From contig JBBDXW010000074.1 in NCBI GenBank assembly GCA_040902105.1, positions 175,177-239,176 on the forward strand: DNA of 64,000 nt, written 5' to 3'. Made by a program: the position numbers and the translations under genes. The DNA comes from IDS-8 sp040902105 (GTDB lineage: Bacteria > Pseudomonadota > Gammaproteobacteria > Steroidobacterales > Woeseiaceae). Numbering within the stretch: the stretch's first letter is position 1; each line of letters starts with the position of its first letter. The notes beneath the pieces are model-generated. The model ran no database searches. It was not told the DNA's origin and saw nothing but the letters and a program-made list of their open reading frames with translations. Of the stretch, positions 29,401 through 36,966 are shown piece by piece.

Positions 29401-32016
29401 GCCAGGCTCGACCGCCAGCAACAGCATCAGGTTGATGCCCGCCCACGCCGGTCCCGGCCACATGCGTCGCCAGAACTGTGCCTCCCTGTTTGCGGCTGTG
29501 ACGTCGCGTGCGACTTCAGCTGCAGTCGACCATTCGAGCAGATTTCGTCGGCTGACGGACAAGCGATAAAGCGTACGGCCGATGGCATCCAGCGCCACCA
29601 GCGCTTCCGCCGGCATGAATGCCAGCATCAGGACCCAGCGCGCGAGATCTCTGCCCGCATGATCCAGTACGTTCGACAAGCTCGATTGCGACGTACCCCA
29701 GCGCCAGGTGCTCGTGCGGAACGCGGCCAGCGCATGCAGGATCAAGCCGATGCCGGAGGCAAGCATCACTACGACGGTAAATACCCACGAATTTACCGGC
29801 AGGACGAGCCATCCAAGCGTAAAGAGGCCCAGGATCGCGGGAGCGAGAAGACTGCGGCGAAGGTTGTCAAAAAGCTGCCAACCGCCGACCAGTCCGGGCC
29901 GAAAACGGCGGGACGCGGGCGTCGGCTTGCAGCCGAACAGCCAGGGCAAAAGCTGCCAGTCGCCGCGAATCCAGCGGTGCATCCGTTTCAGGTGCGCCAA
30001 CTGACTCGTCGGGTAGTCTTCGAGCAGCACGATGTCGGTCGCGAGTCCGGCCCGGCCGCAAAGTCCCTCGAGCAAATCGTGGCTCAGTACGCGGTTCTCC
30101 GGAATCTGCGAGTGCACGGTTGCGCGGAACGCATCCACGTCGTAAATACCCTTGCCGGCAAAAATGCCTTGCGCAAAGAGATCCTGGTAAACATCGGATA
30201 CCGCGTGGGTGTAGAGGTCGAGGGTTACGTCCCCGGCGTAAATCCGGGCAAACGCGCTGGCCGAGCTCGTGGTCGGATTTATCTCGATGCGCGGCTGAAT
30301 GATGCTGTAACCCTGCTCGATCCTGCTGGTTTCGTCATTGACCACCGCGCCGTTCAAGGGATGCGCCATCGTGCCGGCCAGTCGCGCTGCGGTTCCGGTC
30401 GGCAGCAGGGTATCGGCATCCAGCGTGATGACGTAGCGTATTTCTCCGGGCTTTTTCAACGTGCCGTGTTGCAGTTCGAAGTCACCGTCGCCCGCGCCTC
30501 GCAAAAGCTCGTTGAACTGCACCAGCTTGCCGCGTTTTCGTTCCCAGCCCATCCAGAGTTCAGCGACGTCGTTCCATTCCCTGCGCCGATGCAGTAGTAC
30601 GAACGCTTCCGGGAGATCCGCGGAATAGCGGCGATTCAATTCGTCGACGCCGTCCACCATGTAGTCGAGCAGGCCCTGGTCTCCGGGCATAATCGACGTC
30701 GGCGCGTCAAGGTAATCGGTCAGCAGCGCAAACTGCAGGAACGGGTCGCTGTTGCCGAGATAATTCAGCTCCAGCATGTGCAGGGTTTCGTCAATCGCGT
30801 CGCGATTTGACAGCATGGCGGGTACCGCTACGATAGCGCGATGCTCGGGCGGAATGCCGTCCGAAAAATCCAGCTTCGGTAACCTGCGCGGTCGCCGCAG
30901 TTGCGCAAGCAGCGTGTTAATCAGATTCGAAGACAACGTAAGCGCCGGAATCATCGCGAGCGCTGTTGCTGCGATGACGAGTGACAGGGGCGTGCCGCTA
31001 TCTTTCAGCCACACGGCGAAAAGCGCGCTGAGTGCTGCGGCAATGGATGTCAGGGACAAGACGTAAAGGACGCCACGGCGCGGACTGCGCGCCGGCAGGA
31101 TTTTTCTCGTCCGAAGGCCGCGTACATTCAGGCTGGACAGCAACTCGAGCAGCCCGACATCCATCAGGTAGTATCCGACGTGCCGCTGCCGGCTCTGGTG
31201 ACCCGATACTTGCGCTTCGCGAGCGAGGTGCAGAGCAGCTTCCGCGATGTCCCATTCCGCAAGCTTGCCGATTTTCGCCGCCCGCTCGACCGTGTCCCGA
31301 TAATCGTTGCGCGTATCGAAGTCCATGCGCGCGTACATCCCGGCCGGATCCTCGCGCAGAATCGAATCGACCCGGCTGAGCCGTTCGACAAACGCCTGCC
31401 ATTGGATCGCAGAAATATTACGCAGGCTCGTGATGCATCCCGCGATTCCTGAGGTCAGTTCCGCGATCTCTTCCGCGCGGACGGCGTCGCGTCTCATCCC
31501 CCAGGCTCGTTCTGAAGTGATGCAGATCTGTTGCATGAGCCGCACGCGGAGCAATGTCGGCAGCGCCCACAGCTCACCGATGGTGAGCGGTGCTACGGTC
31601 TGATACGCAGCGCAGAAGCGCTCAAACCTGCCGAGTTCGACCGGTCCCTGGCCGATCTCCACGGCTTTATCGACAAGTGCGGCAGCGCGCGGCTGCCGCG
31701 CATGGGCCGGTGGTGCAGCCACGGTCGGAAGCTGGCGGTAATATTTTGCGGGCAGACCCTTGTCGATTTGCTGCAGCGTAGCGCGGAGGACGTGGCCGTT
31801 GTCGAGCAGCCACTGCGTATATGGGTATTTCCGTACCTGCCCTGGTTCGCCCTCACGCAGTCGGTCGAGAATCCGGTTGGTGCTCTCTTCGAGACCGCGG
31901 TGCCGGGGACGCGCGACGGAAAAGCCTCGCCCCGCTGCGAGCGAATCGTTATGCGTTTCGGCGAGGGCCGTGGCTTCGCTCTCGAGCGAGGCGAGCGGAA
32001 GCGGGGCCACTGACAT
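23479..32016 (-). CDS. Cyclic beta-1,2-glucan synthase-like protein (GT84-GH94)
   Basis: A 2845-residue inner-membrane protein with the full architecture of NdvB/ChvB proteins. The N-terminal helical part is followed by membrane helices. The GT84 glycosyltransferase domain covers about residues 395-760, with TLDADT near 528 and HRWIRGDWQ near 680. Further helices and a glycoamylase-like domain near 1340-1500 (SWSATSFEYLMP, SGYYHFD) come next. Two large carbohydrate-binding/phosphorylase modules make up the rest; the C-terminal GH94 domain contains GTGDWNDGLS near 2510. Rhizobial homologues make, elongate, trim and cyclise beta-1,2-glucan with UDP-glucose. The ATG is three bases after the stop of the upstream Usp gene. 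A product other than cyclic glucan cannot be excluded. Confidence 0.85.
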   Translation of the reverse strand: MSVAPLPLASLESEATALAETHNDSLAAGRGFSVARPRHRGLEESTNRILDRLREGEPGQVRKYPYTQWLLDNGHVLRATLQQIDKGLPAKYYRQLPTVAAPPAHARQPRAAALVDKAVEIGQGPVELGRFERFCAAYQTVAPLTIGELWALPTLLRVRLMQQICITSERAWGMRRDAVRAEEIAELTSGIAGCITSLRNISAIQWQAFVERLSRVDSILREDPAGMYARMDFDTRNDYRDTVERAAKIGKLAEWDIAEAALHLAREAQVSGHQSRQRHVGYYLMDVGLLELLSSLNVRGLRTRKILPARSPRRGVLYVLSLTSIAAALSALFAVWLKDSGTPLSLVIAATALAMIPALTLSSNLINTLLAQLRRPRRLPKLDFSDGIPPEHRAIVAVPAMLSNRDAIDETLHMLELNYLGNSDPFLQFALLTDYLDAPTSIMPGDQGLLDYMVDGVDELNRRYSADLPEAFVLLHRRREWNDVAELWMGWERKRGKLVQFNELLRGAGDGDFELQHGTLKKPGEIRYVITLDADTLLPTGTAARLAGTMAHPLNGAVVNDETSRIEQGYSIIQPRIEINPTTSSASAFARIYAGDVTLDLYTHAVSDVYQDLFAQGIFAGKGIYDVDAFRATVHSQIPENRVLSHDLLEGLCGRAGLATDIVLLEDYPTSQLAHLKRMHRWIRGDWQLLPWLFGCKPTPASRRFRPGLVGGWQLFDNLRRSLLAPAILGLFTLGWLVLPVNSWVFTVVVMLASGIGLILHALAAFRTSTWRWGTSQSSLSNVLDHAGRDLARWVLMLAFMPAEALVALDAIGRTLYRLSVSRRNLLEWSTAAEVARDVTAANREAQFWRRMWPGPAWAGINLMLLLAVEPGVILPAGVLLVLWALSPAIAFRLSRLEKRVARPLSAEDQAYLRRIARGTWAFFEQQVGPATHWLPPDNIQMEPSPQTAQQTSPTNIGFALLSAAAAFDLGYTGTREFVYNLHHSLATIVRLEKYRGHLYNWYSIADSQPLVPRYVSTVDSGNLVAAMIAVRQSLLEIADSAISLRPVLHGLEDDLGLMRDKLEALSRDEKARSPARLLGAIKEIGSEINSGGEPGPSIRRLAQGLSDTLNNALLATIDDEDIDWTNDEIREFRSYAGSFTRRAGSALNELRDLFPWILGVGDWADANTSENATELTDVVRELSEASLSALPSRIHRVVEFIDGYCKREGARESNAGANRSAWYDDVSRFREELLNASCAIEALLDEIGGLARALASLIAETDFSFLYNRERHLFHVGFRADTAELDSSYYDLLASEARLASFVAIAKGDVPPKHWIHLGRPLTSINGLRVLLSWSATSFEYLMPRLLMRTPRFGLIAQSCRGAVRQQQTFARHYRIPWGVSESGYYHFDQDGRYQYQAFGIPRMGLKWDQGERLVISSYSGFLALPFSSSAAVGNAREIESLGGRGELGFFEALDFGTAALHHKAEPKVVQSYMAHHQGMSLVAIANLLTGDRFVERFHRDPRIASTEYLLYEQLPLRAQTQPLETFEAPLKQAEPSSVAIEYWSLDASSKSITMLANPRLAALVTPLGGGNLNWRGYAMTRWKPQVDGMNGGSLVYIRDLERKVLWAPGLGSAGRDIKVICSPDSIEFRDTRHTLLVRQQIIVAPFSDLEIRKLSITNDGNRPRRLMVCAYSEPVLAEAQGDARHPAFSKMFIEDEFLAIPETLVFRRRPRSEGDPALCLACKVVAQPGYDVELQFETDRREFIGRRGSRSKPEALQADHPQLRCRAGSTLDPIAAMGLVVTVPARSTFQCAFVTAVGDDEIEVLRSLDRFESIQAVDWTIDDARRHAEHELTLLEVTSEDVRRGSELFGNVLSPPRPEPYRALSMYGAEQAQPYLWRHGISGDRPIITVVISDAVNFHNLEDLIRALAVCQARGMACDVVFLDESDSAYTHPTHDRLQKIIRQYLRRTATNRQFGTYIVPAFSLDDGTRRALNLSSQLVLDLRLEDWYQQLSRQQKQEPVIPGFLPQPSAPVHRESIPAVKRPPNLLRDNGLGGIARDSSEYVLYLENRSTTPAPWCNVLANPHFGTLISESGSACTWYRNSSEYTLTTWSNDPVLDRTGEAIYIRDEETGLFWSPVPGPARDKQAYIVRHGIGFTRFEHMSEGLQQSAAVFVHPDEPVKFVRLHLQNRWPRARRLTITYAAEWRLGNSGTAAGLHLLPEWHAEQNTLFVRNGFSTSYAGTRAFLSSNFPAHGVSFDGDEFLGVMRSWSRPAGLHAIGLSGRIGPCAFPLAAYQVHVSLAEGESCDVHFVLGAGRDAEHARLLSERARLPREAYAVQRRQEHEWTDLLSRSAVDTPDAALNAMLNRWLPYQVISSRLNGRLGFYQASGGLGFRDQLQDVLALLHYRPDDTAAHIARAAAVQFEEGDVLHWWHEDPLRGVRTRCSDDLLWLPYVVSCYLQVTRDFRLLEQEVPFLNGLPLAESEHERYAEFRHGDDTGSIYEHCCRAIDARMTFGRHGLPPIGTGDWNDGLSAVGIRGDGESVWMAWFLIDVCRRFEPICRLRKDAVRAGAYRRLRRELQKNVEANAWGGDWYVRGYYDDGSVLGGPERSECRIDLNAQTWAVIAGGDAGRQKKAMQSAQEHLIDDEHRLIKLLTPPFHSSKQDPGYIKAYPPGVRENGGQYTHAAAWALLAAAKSGDGELALRWLNWLNPLNRSGDRKGFEHYRIEPYVVAGDVYGDPPFTGRGGWSWYTGSAAWIYRVAMESVLGLERRGNKLFVRPCVPDEWEDFGATIRYSAATYRIRIYRPGRIDGKGIAFVEDGRLLPGTALRMHDSGEHDIQVFPNADAWGAWRNKTGTQVHERIL

Positions 32017-32019
32017 TCG

Positions 32020-32979
32020 TCAGCCCGCGTCGGCGCGTGTTTCTGCTTCGTCCAGGTAAACGCTGCGAAAGTGATTGGACGACAGCACGGCTGCTTCCGA
32101 ACGCAGTACCAGCAACGGACGGTGCGCCTGCGACAGCAGAGCATCGCAAACGGAGCCATAACCACCGGAACCGTCGAGGTGCGTGTCCTGCGCCGCTATG
32201 ACAATGAGCTCCGCGTCGACTTTGTTTGCGGCTTCGGCGATGGTAGCCGGCACGTTGTCGGACGTGACAACGGAACTGCTCGTGTCGACGGTTGGTGGTA
32301 TGGTGGTAACCAGGCTCCTCAATTGAAGGCTTGCCTGGGATCTTGCCATACGCTTGATGTGCTCGAGAAATCGTCGCGTTTCGCTGGTAATTGGAGTGCC
32401 GCCGGGCAGGCTGGGCTCTTCGACGATGCGTAACATATGCATCGACCCGTCAAACGCCTGCGCCACCATCGCGGCAAATCCCGACGCCCATTCCGAGCAC
32501 TGGCTGCCGTCCACGGCGACGAGAACTTTCGCATATCCGCGTTTTGCTTCAAATCCGCGCGCAGGATCGATCAGTAACACGGAAGCCCCGGTCGCGTAGA
32601 TGACTTTCTGCACCGTGCCGCCCATGGGGAACCGGTGCGCGTTCCCGTTACCGTATCGGGTCATCGCGAGTACGTCGATGTCGTCATCCCGCACCGCCTG
32701 GGTTATGGCCTGCGCGGCATCACCCTCGCGAAGCGCCCAGCCGACTCGAAGACCACTGGTCCTCAGCGTTTCGGCGACTCGTGACAGGTACAACTCGGTT
32801 TGCAGCTTCGATAACTGCCAGTCGAGGCTGTTCACCGGCGTGGTGAAGCTGCTGCCGGACCCGTCGACAACGCCCAGCAGTTCGACCTCTGCGGAAAATG
32901 TGCGCGCAATCGCTGCCGCGTGCGGAATGACGTTTTCGGCGGCTGAAGAACCGTCGAGCGGAATCAGAATTTTAATCAT
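32020..32979 (-). CDS. Tandem universal stress protein
   Basis: A 319-residue cytoplasmic protein with two UspA domains. The first starts MIKILIPLDGSS and ends with the ATP-loop-like MTRYGNGNAHRFPMGGTVQKVI; the second starts KVLVAVDGSQCSEWA and ends in a degenerate loop with SGGYGSVCDALL. The frame is open for 79 more codons, but ATG 32979 has GGAGAG before it and the family N-terminus follows. It is co-transcribed with the glucan synthase. That pairing suggests a link between envelope or osmotic stress and glucan synthesis, which is inference. Confidence 0.82.
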   Translation of the reverse strand: MIKILIPLDGSSAAENVIPHAAAIARTFSAEVELLGVVDGSGSSFTTPVNSLDWQLSKLQTELYLSRVAETLRTSGLRVGWALREGDAAQAITQAVRDDDIDVLAMTRYGNGNAHRFPMGGTVQKVIYATGASVLLIDPARGFEAKRGYAKVLVAVDGSQCSEWASGFAAMVAQAFDGSMHMLRIVEEPSLPGGTPITSETRRFLEHIKRMARSQASLQLRSLVTTIPPTVDTSSSVVTSDNVPATIAEAANKVDAELIVIAAQDTHLDGSGGYGSVCDALLSQAHRPLLVLRSEAAVLSSNHFRSVYLDEAETRADAG

Positions 32980-33056
32980 GTCGTTGCTCTCCGAGCGCGT
33001 TGTCGCGCGCAAACTTGCAAAGGACCTGGCAACAGCCCGCGATCCTCTTGAGTAAG

Positions 33057-33088
33057 CTCTGAAAAGGTCCATCCCGGGCTTTTCAGAG
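33057..33088 (-). promoter_or_regulatory. Perfect 10-bp stem upstream of the usp operon
   Basis: CTCTGAAAAG (33057-33066) pairs with CTTTTCAGAG (33079-33088) around a 12-base loop containing CCCGGG. It lies 78-109 bases before the Usp start codon. It could be a leader hairpin or, as a spaced dyad, a binding site for a dimeric regulator. Confidence 0.5.
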
Positions 33089-33091
33089 CGC

Positions 33092-33120
33092 GGAAAACAA
33101 AAAATGACATTTTTGTTTCC
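33092..33120. promoter_or_regulatory. AT-rich dyad upstream of the usp operon
   Basis: GGAAAACAAAAAATG is mirrored by CATTTTTGTTTCC around a central A, unusual in this GC-rich sequence. It is three bases from the preceding hairpin. It may be part of the promoter or an AT-rich protein-binding site. Confidence 0.4.
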
Positions 33121-33466
33121 CCGTTGCAGATGATCCAGAGCGTCGATTGAGTATGCGTGCCGGAAACGGGATTCAACCATCCGCATCAGTACGTACCCGG
33201 GTAAATACTCCGGCAAGGCATTGACGGCCTGGATTGTGACGTCGACGGCCGTCTTGACTACGCAGCATATCGGCCTGCAAGGCCGCTGCGTTCAGTCAGC
33301 AACAGAATGACCGTAAAAGGGGCCCAATGAGGGATGGGCAGAAGGCGGAGCTGTTGCGTGACGGCTCGCCACCCGAAGAGTTTACGCGGGTCCGCGTTTA
33401 CAAAGCAAGGACCCAGGCGGTGTGGTGTGCATCGGTATTTTTTGCAAACGCACTCGATACCTTCCG

Positions 33467-33530
33467 TAGGACCCTCTGCACGAGCTCGGGCGCAGGTTAC
33501 TCTTGACGACGCAGGAGCACCGTCCGGTTA
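33467..33530. repeat. Single arm of the CTCTGCAC repeat family
   Basis: The sequence from TAGGACCCTCTGCAC through CTCGGGCGCAGGTT and TTGACGACGCAGGAG matches the complement of the right arm of the 170-bp repeat at 53669-53838, by eye in more than 80 percent of positions. The second arm is missing here. Confidence 0.7.
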
Positions 33531-33565
33531 ACGCTTGATCGGCCGCGAGACGCGCGGTATGACAT

Positions 33566-33629
33566 TGTTGGAGTCCGTAAAACGGGCGAATAAACACGCG
33601 GGAATCGCCCGCTCTCGCGGGCTCCAACA
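33566..33629. repeat. REP-like inverted repeat, diverged copy
   Basis: TGTTGGAG at the left and CTCCAACA at the right enclose CGGGCGA and TCGCCCG. It is the same design as the repeat at 1-77 and 23405-23483, with A to T and compensating changes. It lies 45 bases after the stop of the DUF885 gene and may end its transcript. Confidence 0.7.
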
Positions 33630-33673
33630 GGCTTCATCTCAAGTAAGTGCGATTCGTTCGTGAATTATGCAGG

Positions 33674-35512
33674 CTAGCGCGGCCCGCCCGCAGTTCGTTC
33701 CTTGACCTGCTCTATGTACCGGTCCACGAGGCTGTCGAGTACGTTCAAGGTCAAACCGCCGCTCAACAGCACGGCATCGTGAAAGTCCCGGATGTCGAAG
33801 GCGGCGCCGAGTTGACTTTCGGCTCGGGCTCTCAATTCCAGAAACTTGAGTTCACCCATTTTGTACGCAAGTGCCTGCCCGGGCCAGGCTATGTACCGGT
33901 CGATTTCAGTGCGTACGTTGTGCAGCGACAGCGCAGTGTTCTCCGCCAGGTACTTTTGCGCCTGCTCGCGAGTCCAGCCCTGTGAATGTATTCCGGTGTC
34001 GATGACCAGCCGGCAGGCTCGCCACATTTCATACGACAGCCGGCCGAAGTGATCGTAAGGGGTTTCGTAGATGCCGAACTCGATGCCGAGCTTCTCGGCA
34101 TAAAGGCCCCAGCCTTCGCCGAATGCGTGCGGATAGAAATCACGTCGAAAATCCGGTGCGCCTTCGATTTCCTGTCGTAACGCGCCCTGATGATGATGTC
34201 CGGGCACCGCTTCGTGCGCGGTCAGCGCGGCGATCTCGTACAGTGGGCGTTTGTCCAGCGCGTAGGTGTTCACCATATAATAGCCGCCGCGGCGACCGCC
34301 GACAGGGGCGCCCCAGTACCTGCCGGTGGTGTAGTTTGGCGCGATATCGTCAGGTACCGCCCTGATTCCGTACGGCGAACGCGGCAAGGTGCGAAAAAAG
34401 GCGGGCATCTGACCGTCGATCTTCTTGGCAATGTAGGATGCTTCCTTCAGCAGGTCCTTTGGTTCCTCGACGTAGAAGCGCCGGTCGGTCCGAAGAAATT
34501 CGATGAACTCGGCAAAGCTGCCGTCGAATTCGACCTGCCGGATGATCGCGTCCATTTCGGCGCGTATCCGCGCAACTTCTTTCAGACCGAGGCTGTGGAT
34601 GCCTTCCGGTGTCGCTTCGTCAAGCGTTGTAAAGTATTTCACCAGTTCGGCGTAGTACGCCTCGCCGTCGGGCAGCATGGACGTACCCAGTTCGTCTCGT
34701 GCACCGGGTTTGTACTCCTCGTTAAAGAAGTTAAGGAAACGCTCGTAAGCGGGGCGCACGACGTCTTCGATGGCGGTAATGCCCGCAGCGCGCAGGCGTT
34801 CACGCTCGCCATCCGGGAAATGATCCGGCATGGATTTGAACGGGGTGAAAAAAATGCTGTCTTCCGCGCTATTGGCAATGTCGGCAATTGGCCCTGCGAT
34901 TGATGGTTCGATGCCGTCTAGAATTGCCTTCGGCTGGGACATGCCGACGCGCAGGCCCTCGCGCATGTTCGCGATGTTCTGATCGAAATACGGTGCGACC
35001 TGGTTCAATCTCGAGAGATAATTTTCGTAGTCCTGAACCGTTGCGAACGGCATCGCCTCGTACATGCGCTGCACGCGCATGTGAAAACCACCGTCGCTCA
35101 ATATGGGAATCAGGTACGGCTTGTATTTCGCCAAAGTCGTGCGGCTCCGCACGATGAAGCTGAACAGGTCGTAGCTGAGCCGGTCGTCGTCATTGAGTGT
35201 CGAGAGGTCAATCGTCTCCAGCCGCTCCAGAAAAACGAGGTCTTCCTCGAGGAAGCGCTGATGGTTTGCAGGAGGGTCGACCGGCAACGAATCGTTGTAG
35301 TCGCTGACGCCCATGCTGCTTGCGAACAGCGGGTCGCGCGCAAGTTGCGTTGTCCACTCGTCGTCAAACAATGCCTTCAATGCCTGCGCAGCCGTCTCTG
35401 CCCCGCTGTCCAATGCGGCCTCATCCGACACCGGCCGTTCCGCGGGCGGCGTGCAGCCGAGCACAAGCAGCGTTACACCAAGTCCGGCGATCTGAATCCA
35501 TTCTCTAAGCAT
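33674..35512 (-). CDS. DUF885 family lipoprotein, probable zinc peptidase
   Basis: A 612-residue exported protein with a lipobox (LLVLGC near residue 20). The DUF885 catalytic region has HEAVPGHH near residue 432 and FGEGWGLYAE near 470, which together give the HExxH-like zinc site and the downstream glutamate of M32/M1-like peptidases. Members of this family have been linked to peptide hydrolysis, but the substrate is unknown. AGGAGG six bases before the ATG is a strong ribosome site. The first eight bases overlap the end of the XRE regulator, so expression is coupled. Confidence 0.82.
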   Translation of the reverse strand: MLREWIQIAGLGVTLLVLGCTPPAERPVSDEAALDSGAETAAQALKALFDDEWTTQLARDPLFASSMGVSDYNDSLPVDPPANHQRFLEEDLVFLERLETIDLSTLNDDDRLSYDLFSFIVRSRTTLAKYKPYLIPILSDGGFHMRVQRMYEAMPFATVQDYENYLSRLNQVAPYFDQNIANMREGLRVGMSQPKAILDGIEPSIAGPIADIANSAEDSIFFTPFKSMPDHFPDGERERLRAAGITAIEDVVRPAYERFLNFFNEEYKPGARDELGTSMLPDGEAYYAELVKYFTTLDEATPEGIHSLGLKEVARIRAEMDAIIRQVEFDGSFAEFIEFLRTDRRFYVEEPKDLLKEASYIAKKIDGQMPAFFRTLPRSPYGIRAVPDDIAPNYTTGRYWGAPVGGRRGGYYMVNTYALDKRPLYEIAALTAHEAVPGHHHQGALRQEIEGAPDFRRDFYPHAFGEGWGLYAEKLGIEFGIYETPYDHFGRLSYEMWRACRLVIDTGIHSQGWTREQAQKYLAENTALSLHNVRTEIDRYIAWPGQALAYKMGELKFLELRARAESQLGAAFDIRDFHDAVLLSGGLTLNVLDSLVDRYIEQVKERTAGGPR

Positions 35513-36323
35513 TATTTCCTCCTGTTGAGCCCCACATCGCCTCAGCCGTGGCCGTATCCGACGGAAAGAACGCCTCGATCGCCAGCTCCGACAACGTGAT
35601 ATCGATCGGTGTCCCGAACACCGTGGTTGTGCTGAAGAACACGAGTTCGCCCCCGTCCGGCCGCCGCCATCGAAGCGGAACTGCGACGCCGGCGTAGTCT
35701 ATTGCGGCCTGCCTCGGTGCATGTTCTCCCGGCGCCGGATAGCTCTGCAACTCCGCGAGCAACTCGATCAATACCCGATCCGCCGTCAGGTCGATCTGGT
35801 GCCGCAGCCGTTCGAGCAGATGATCGCGCCATTCGGCGAGATTCACGATGCGCGGCGCGAGGCCCCCGGGGTGAAGGCTCAAGCGCAACACGTTGACGGG
35901 CGGCTCGAGCAGCCTGGCATCGATGTCCACGAGCAGGTGCGGCACCGCGGCGTTGGCGGCGACGAGCGTCCAGTGCCGGTCGACCGCGATCGCCGGGTAC
36001 GGCTCGTGTCCTTTCAGCACCAGGTCGATTGCCCGCCTGGCCGCGACGAGTTCCGGCGCATCGAGCCTGCGTTCCGGGAACATCGGGGCGAAGCCCGCCG
36101 CGACGAGCAATTCGTTGCGCTCGCGGAGCGGTACGTCGAGCCGCTCGGCCAGCCGGAGCACCATGTCGCGACTCGGTTGCGATCGGCCGGTCTCGAGGAA
36201 GCTCAGGTGCCGCGCCGAGATTTCGGCATCGAGCGCAAGGTCGAGCTGGCTCAGGCGCCGGCGCTGACGCCAGTTGCGGAGATGCGAGCCGACGGCGACG
36301 GCAGGTGATTGCCTGGTACCCAT
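35505..36323 (-). CDS. XRE-family regulator with MmyB-like ligand domain
   Basis: A 272-residue DNA-binding protein. Residues 10-65 form a helix-turn-helix (RNWRQRRRLSQLDLALDAEI and HLSFLETGRSQPS). The C-terminal part has the MmyB-like ligand-binding signature AIAVDRHWTLVAANAAV, a PAS-like fold thought to bind fatty acids in related proteins. The only gene in its transcription unit is the DUF885 peptidase, which it overlaps and may regulate. The ligand is unknown. Confidence 0.8.
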   Translation of the reverse strand: MGTRQSPAVAVGSHLRNWRQRRRLSQLDLALDAEISARHLSFLETGRSQPSRDMVLRLAERLDVPLRERNELLVAAGFAPMFPERRLDAPELVAARRAIDLVLKGHEPYPAIAVDRHWTLVAANAAVPHLLVDIDARLLEPPVNVLRLSLHPGGLAPRIVNLAEWRDHLLERLRHQIDLTADRVLIELLAELQSYPAPGEHAPRQAAIDYAGVAVPLRWRRPDGGELVFFSTTTVFGTPIDITLSELAIEAFFPSDTATAEAMWGSTGGNNA

Positions 36324-36474
36324 CGGGCGATGATACGCCGGGTTCGGCCTCCGGCCATTACCTCAGACGTAATCGACGATGTGACCTGCCGGAGCGTTTA
36401 ATCCATTTCACCGTGATGCCGGCCCGGCAAACGTCGAGGCAACCTGGCCCAGGGCCATAATAAGGAGAAATGAG

Positions 36475-36876
36475 ATGATTGATACGCAATTCGCTCCGTT
36501 CTTGCGCCGCGTGCTGATGTTTGACGCGGCGACCTGTGTCCTGACGGGCATCGTCTTGTTGGCCTTGGCCGCGGCGCTTGAGCAAATGCTGGCTATCCCT
36601 GCGGCCGTCTCGCGAGTCGCCGCTGTCGTGCTGCTGGTATTTGCCGCCGGCGTCGGCTATGTCAGTACGCGGGACCCGTTGTTGCGGCCAGCGGTGACGG
36701 TGATCGTCGCCATGAATGTGCTTTGGGCGGTGGCGAGCGTACTCGCGCTGGTTTTCGCCTGGCTGATGCCGAACAGGCTCGGGCAGGCATTCGTCATAGC
36801 ACAGGCACTGGCGGTAGCGATAATCGCGGGGTTGCAGATCGCCGGGTTGCGGCGCGGCGTCCGCGTGGCAATCTGA
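36475..36876 (+). CDS. Small four-helix membrane protein
   Basis: A 133-residue hydrophobic protein with four predicted membrane helices and short loops; not assigned to a family with confidence. AAGGAG precedes the ATG by seven bases. It is transcribed toward alaC, 90 bases downstream, and away from the XRE/DUF885 unit; the 151 bases between hold a short GGCCCAGGGCC hairpin and no gene. Function unknown. Confidence 0.65.
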   Translation: MIDTQFAPFLRRVLMFDAATCVLTGIVLLALAAALEQMLAIPAAVSRVAAVVLLVFAAGVGYVSTRDPLLRPAVTVIVAMNVLWAVASVLALVFAWLMPNRLGQAFVIAQALAVAIIAGLQIAGLRRGVRVAI

Positions 36877-36966
36877 GTGCCGTCAAGCCTCAATCCTTCT
36901 TCTTCGCTCGGCGTTGCAAAGGTACAGGTAGAATGCCGCGTCAGTGACATACATCCGGTGCCGCCG

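Larger units (their letters stand above)
32980..33673. other. 694-base intergenic region rich in dyads and repeats
   Basis: No convincing gene lies here. From left to right it holds a 10-bp-stem hairpin (33057-33088), an AT-rich dyad (33092-33120), one arm of the CTCTGCAC repeat family (33467-33530) and a diverged REP-like dyad (33566-33629). The first two are in the presumed leader or promoter region of the minus-strand usp/glucan synthase operon. Confidence 0.7.
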
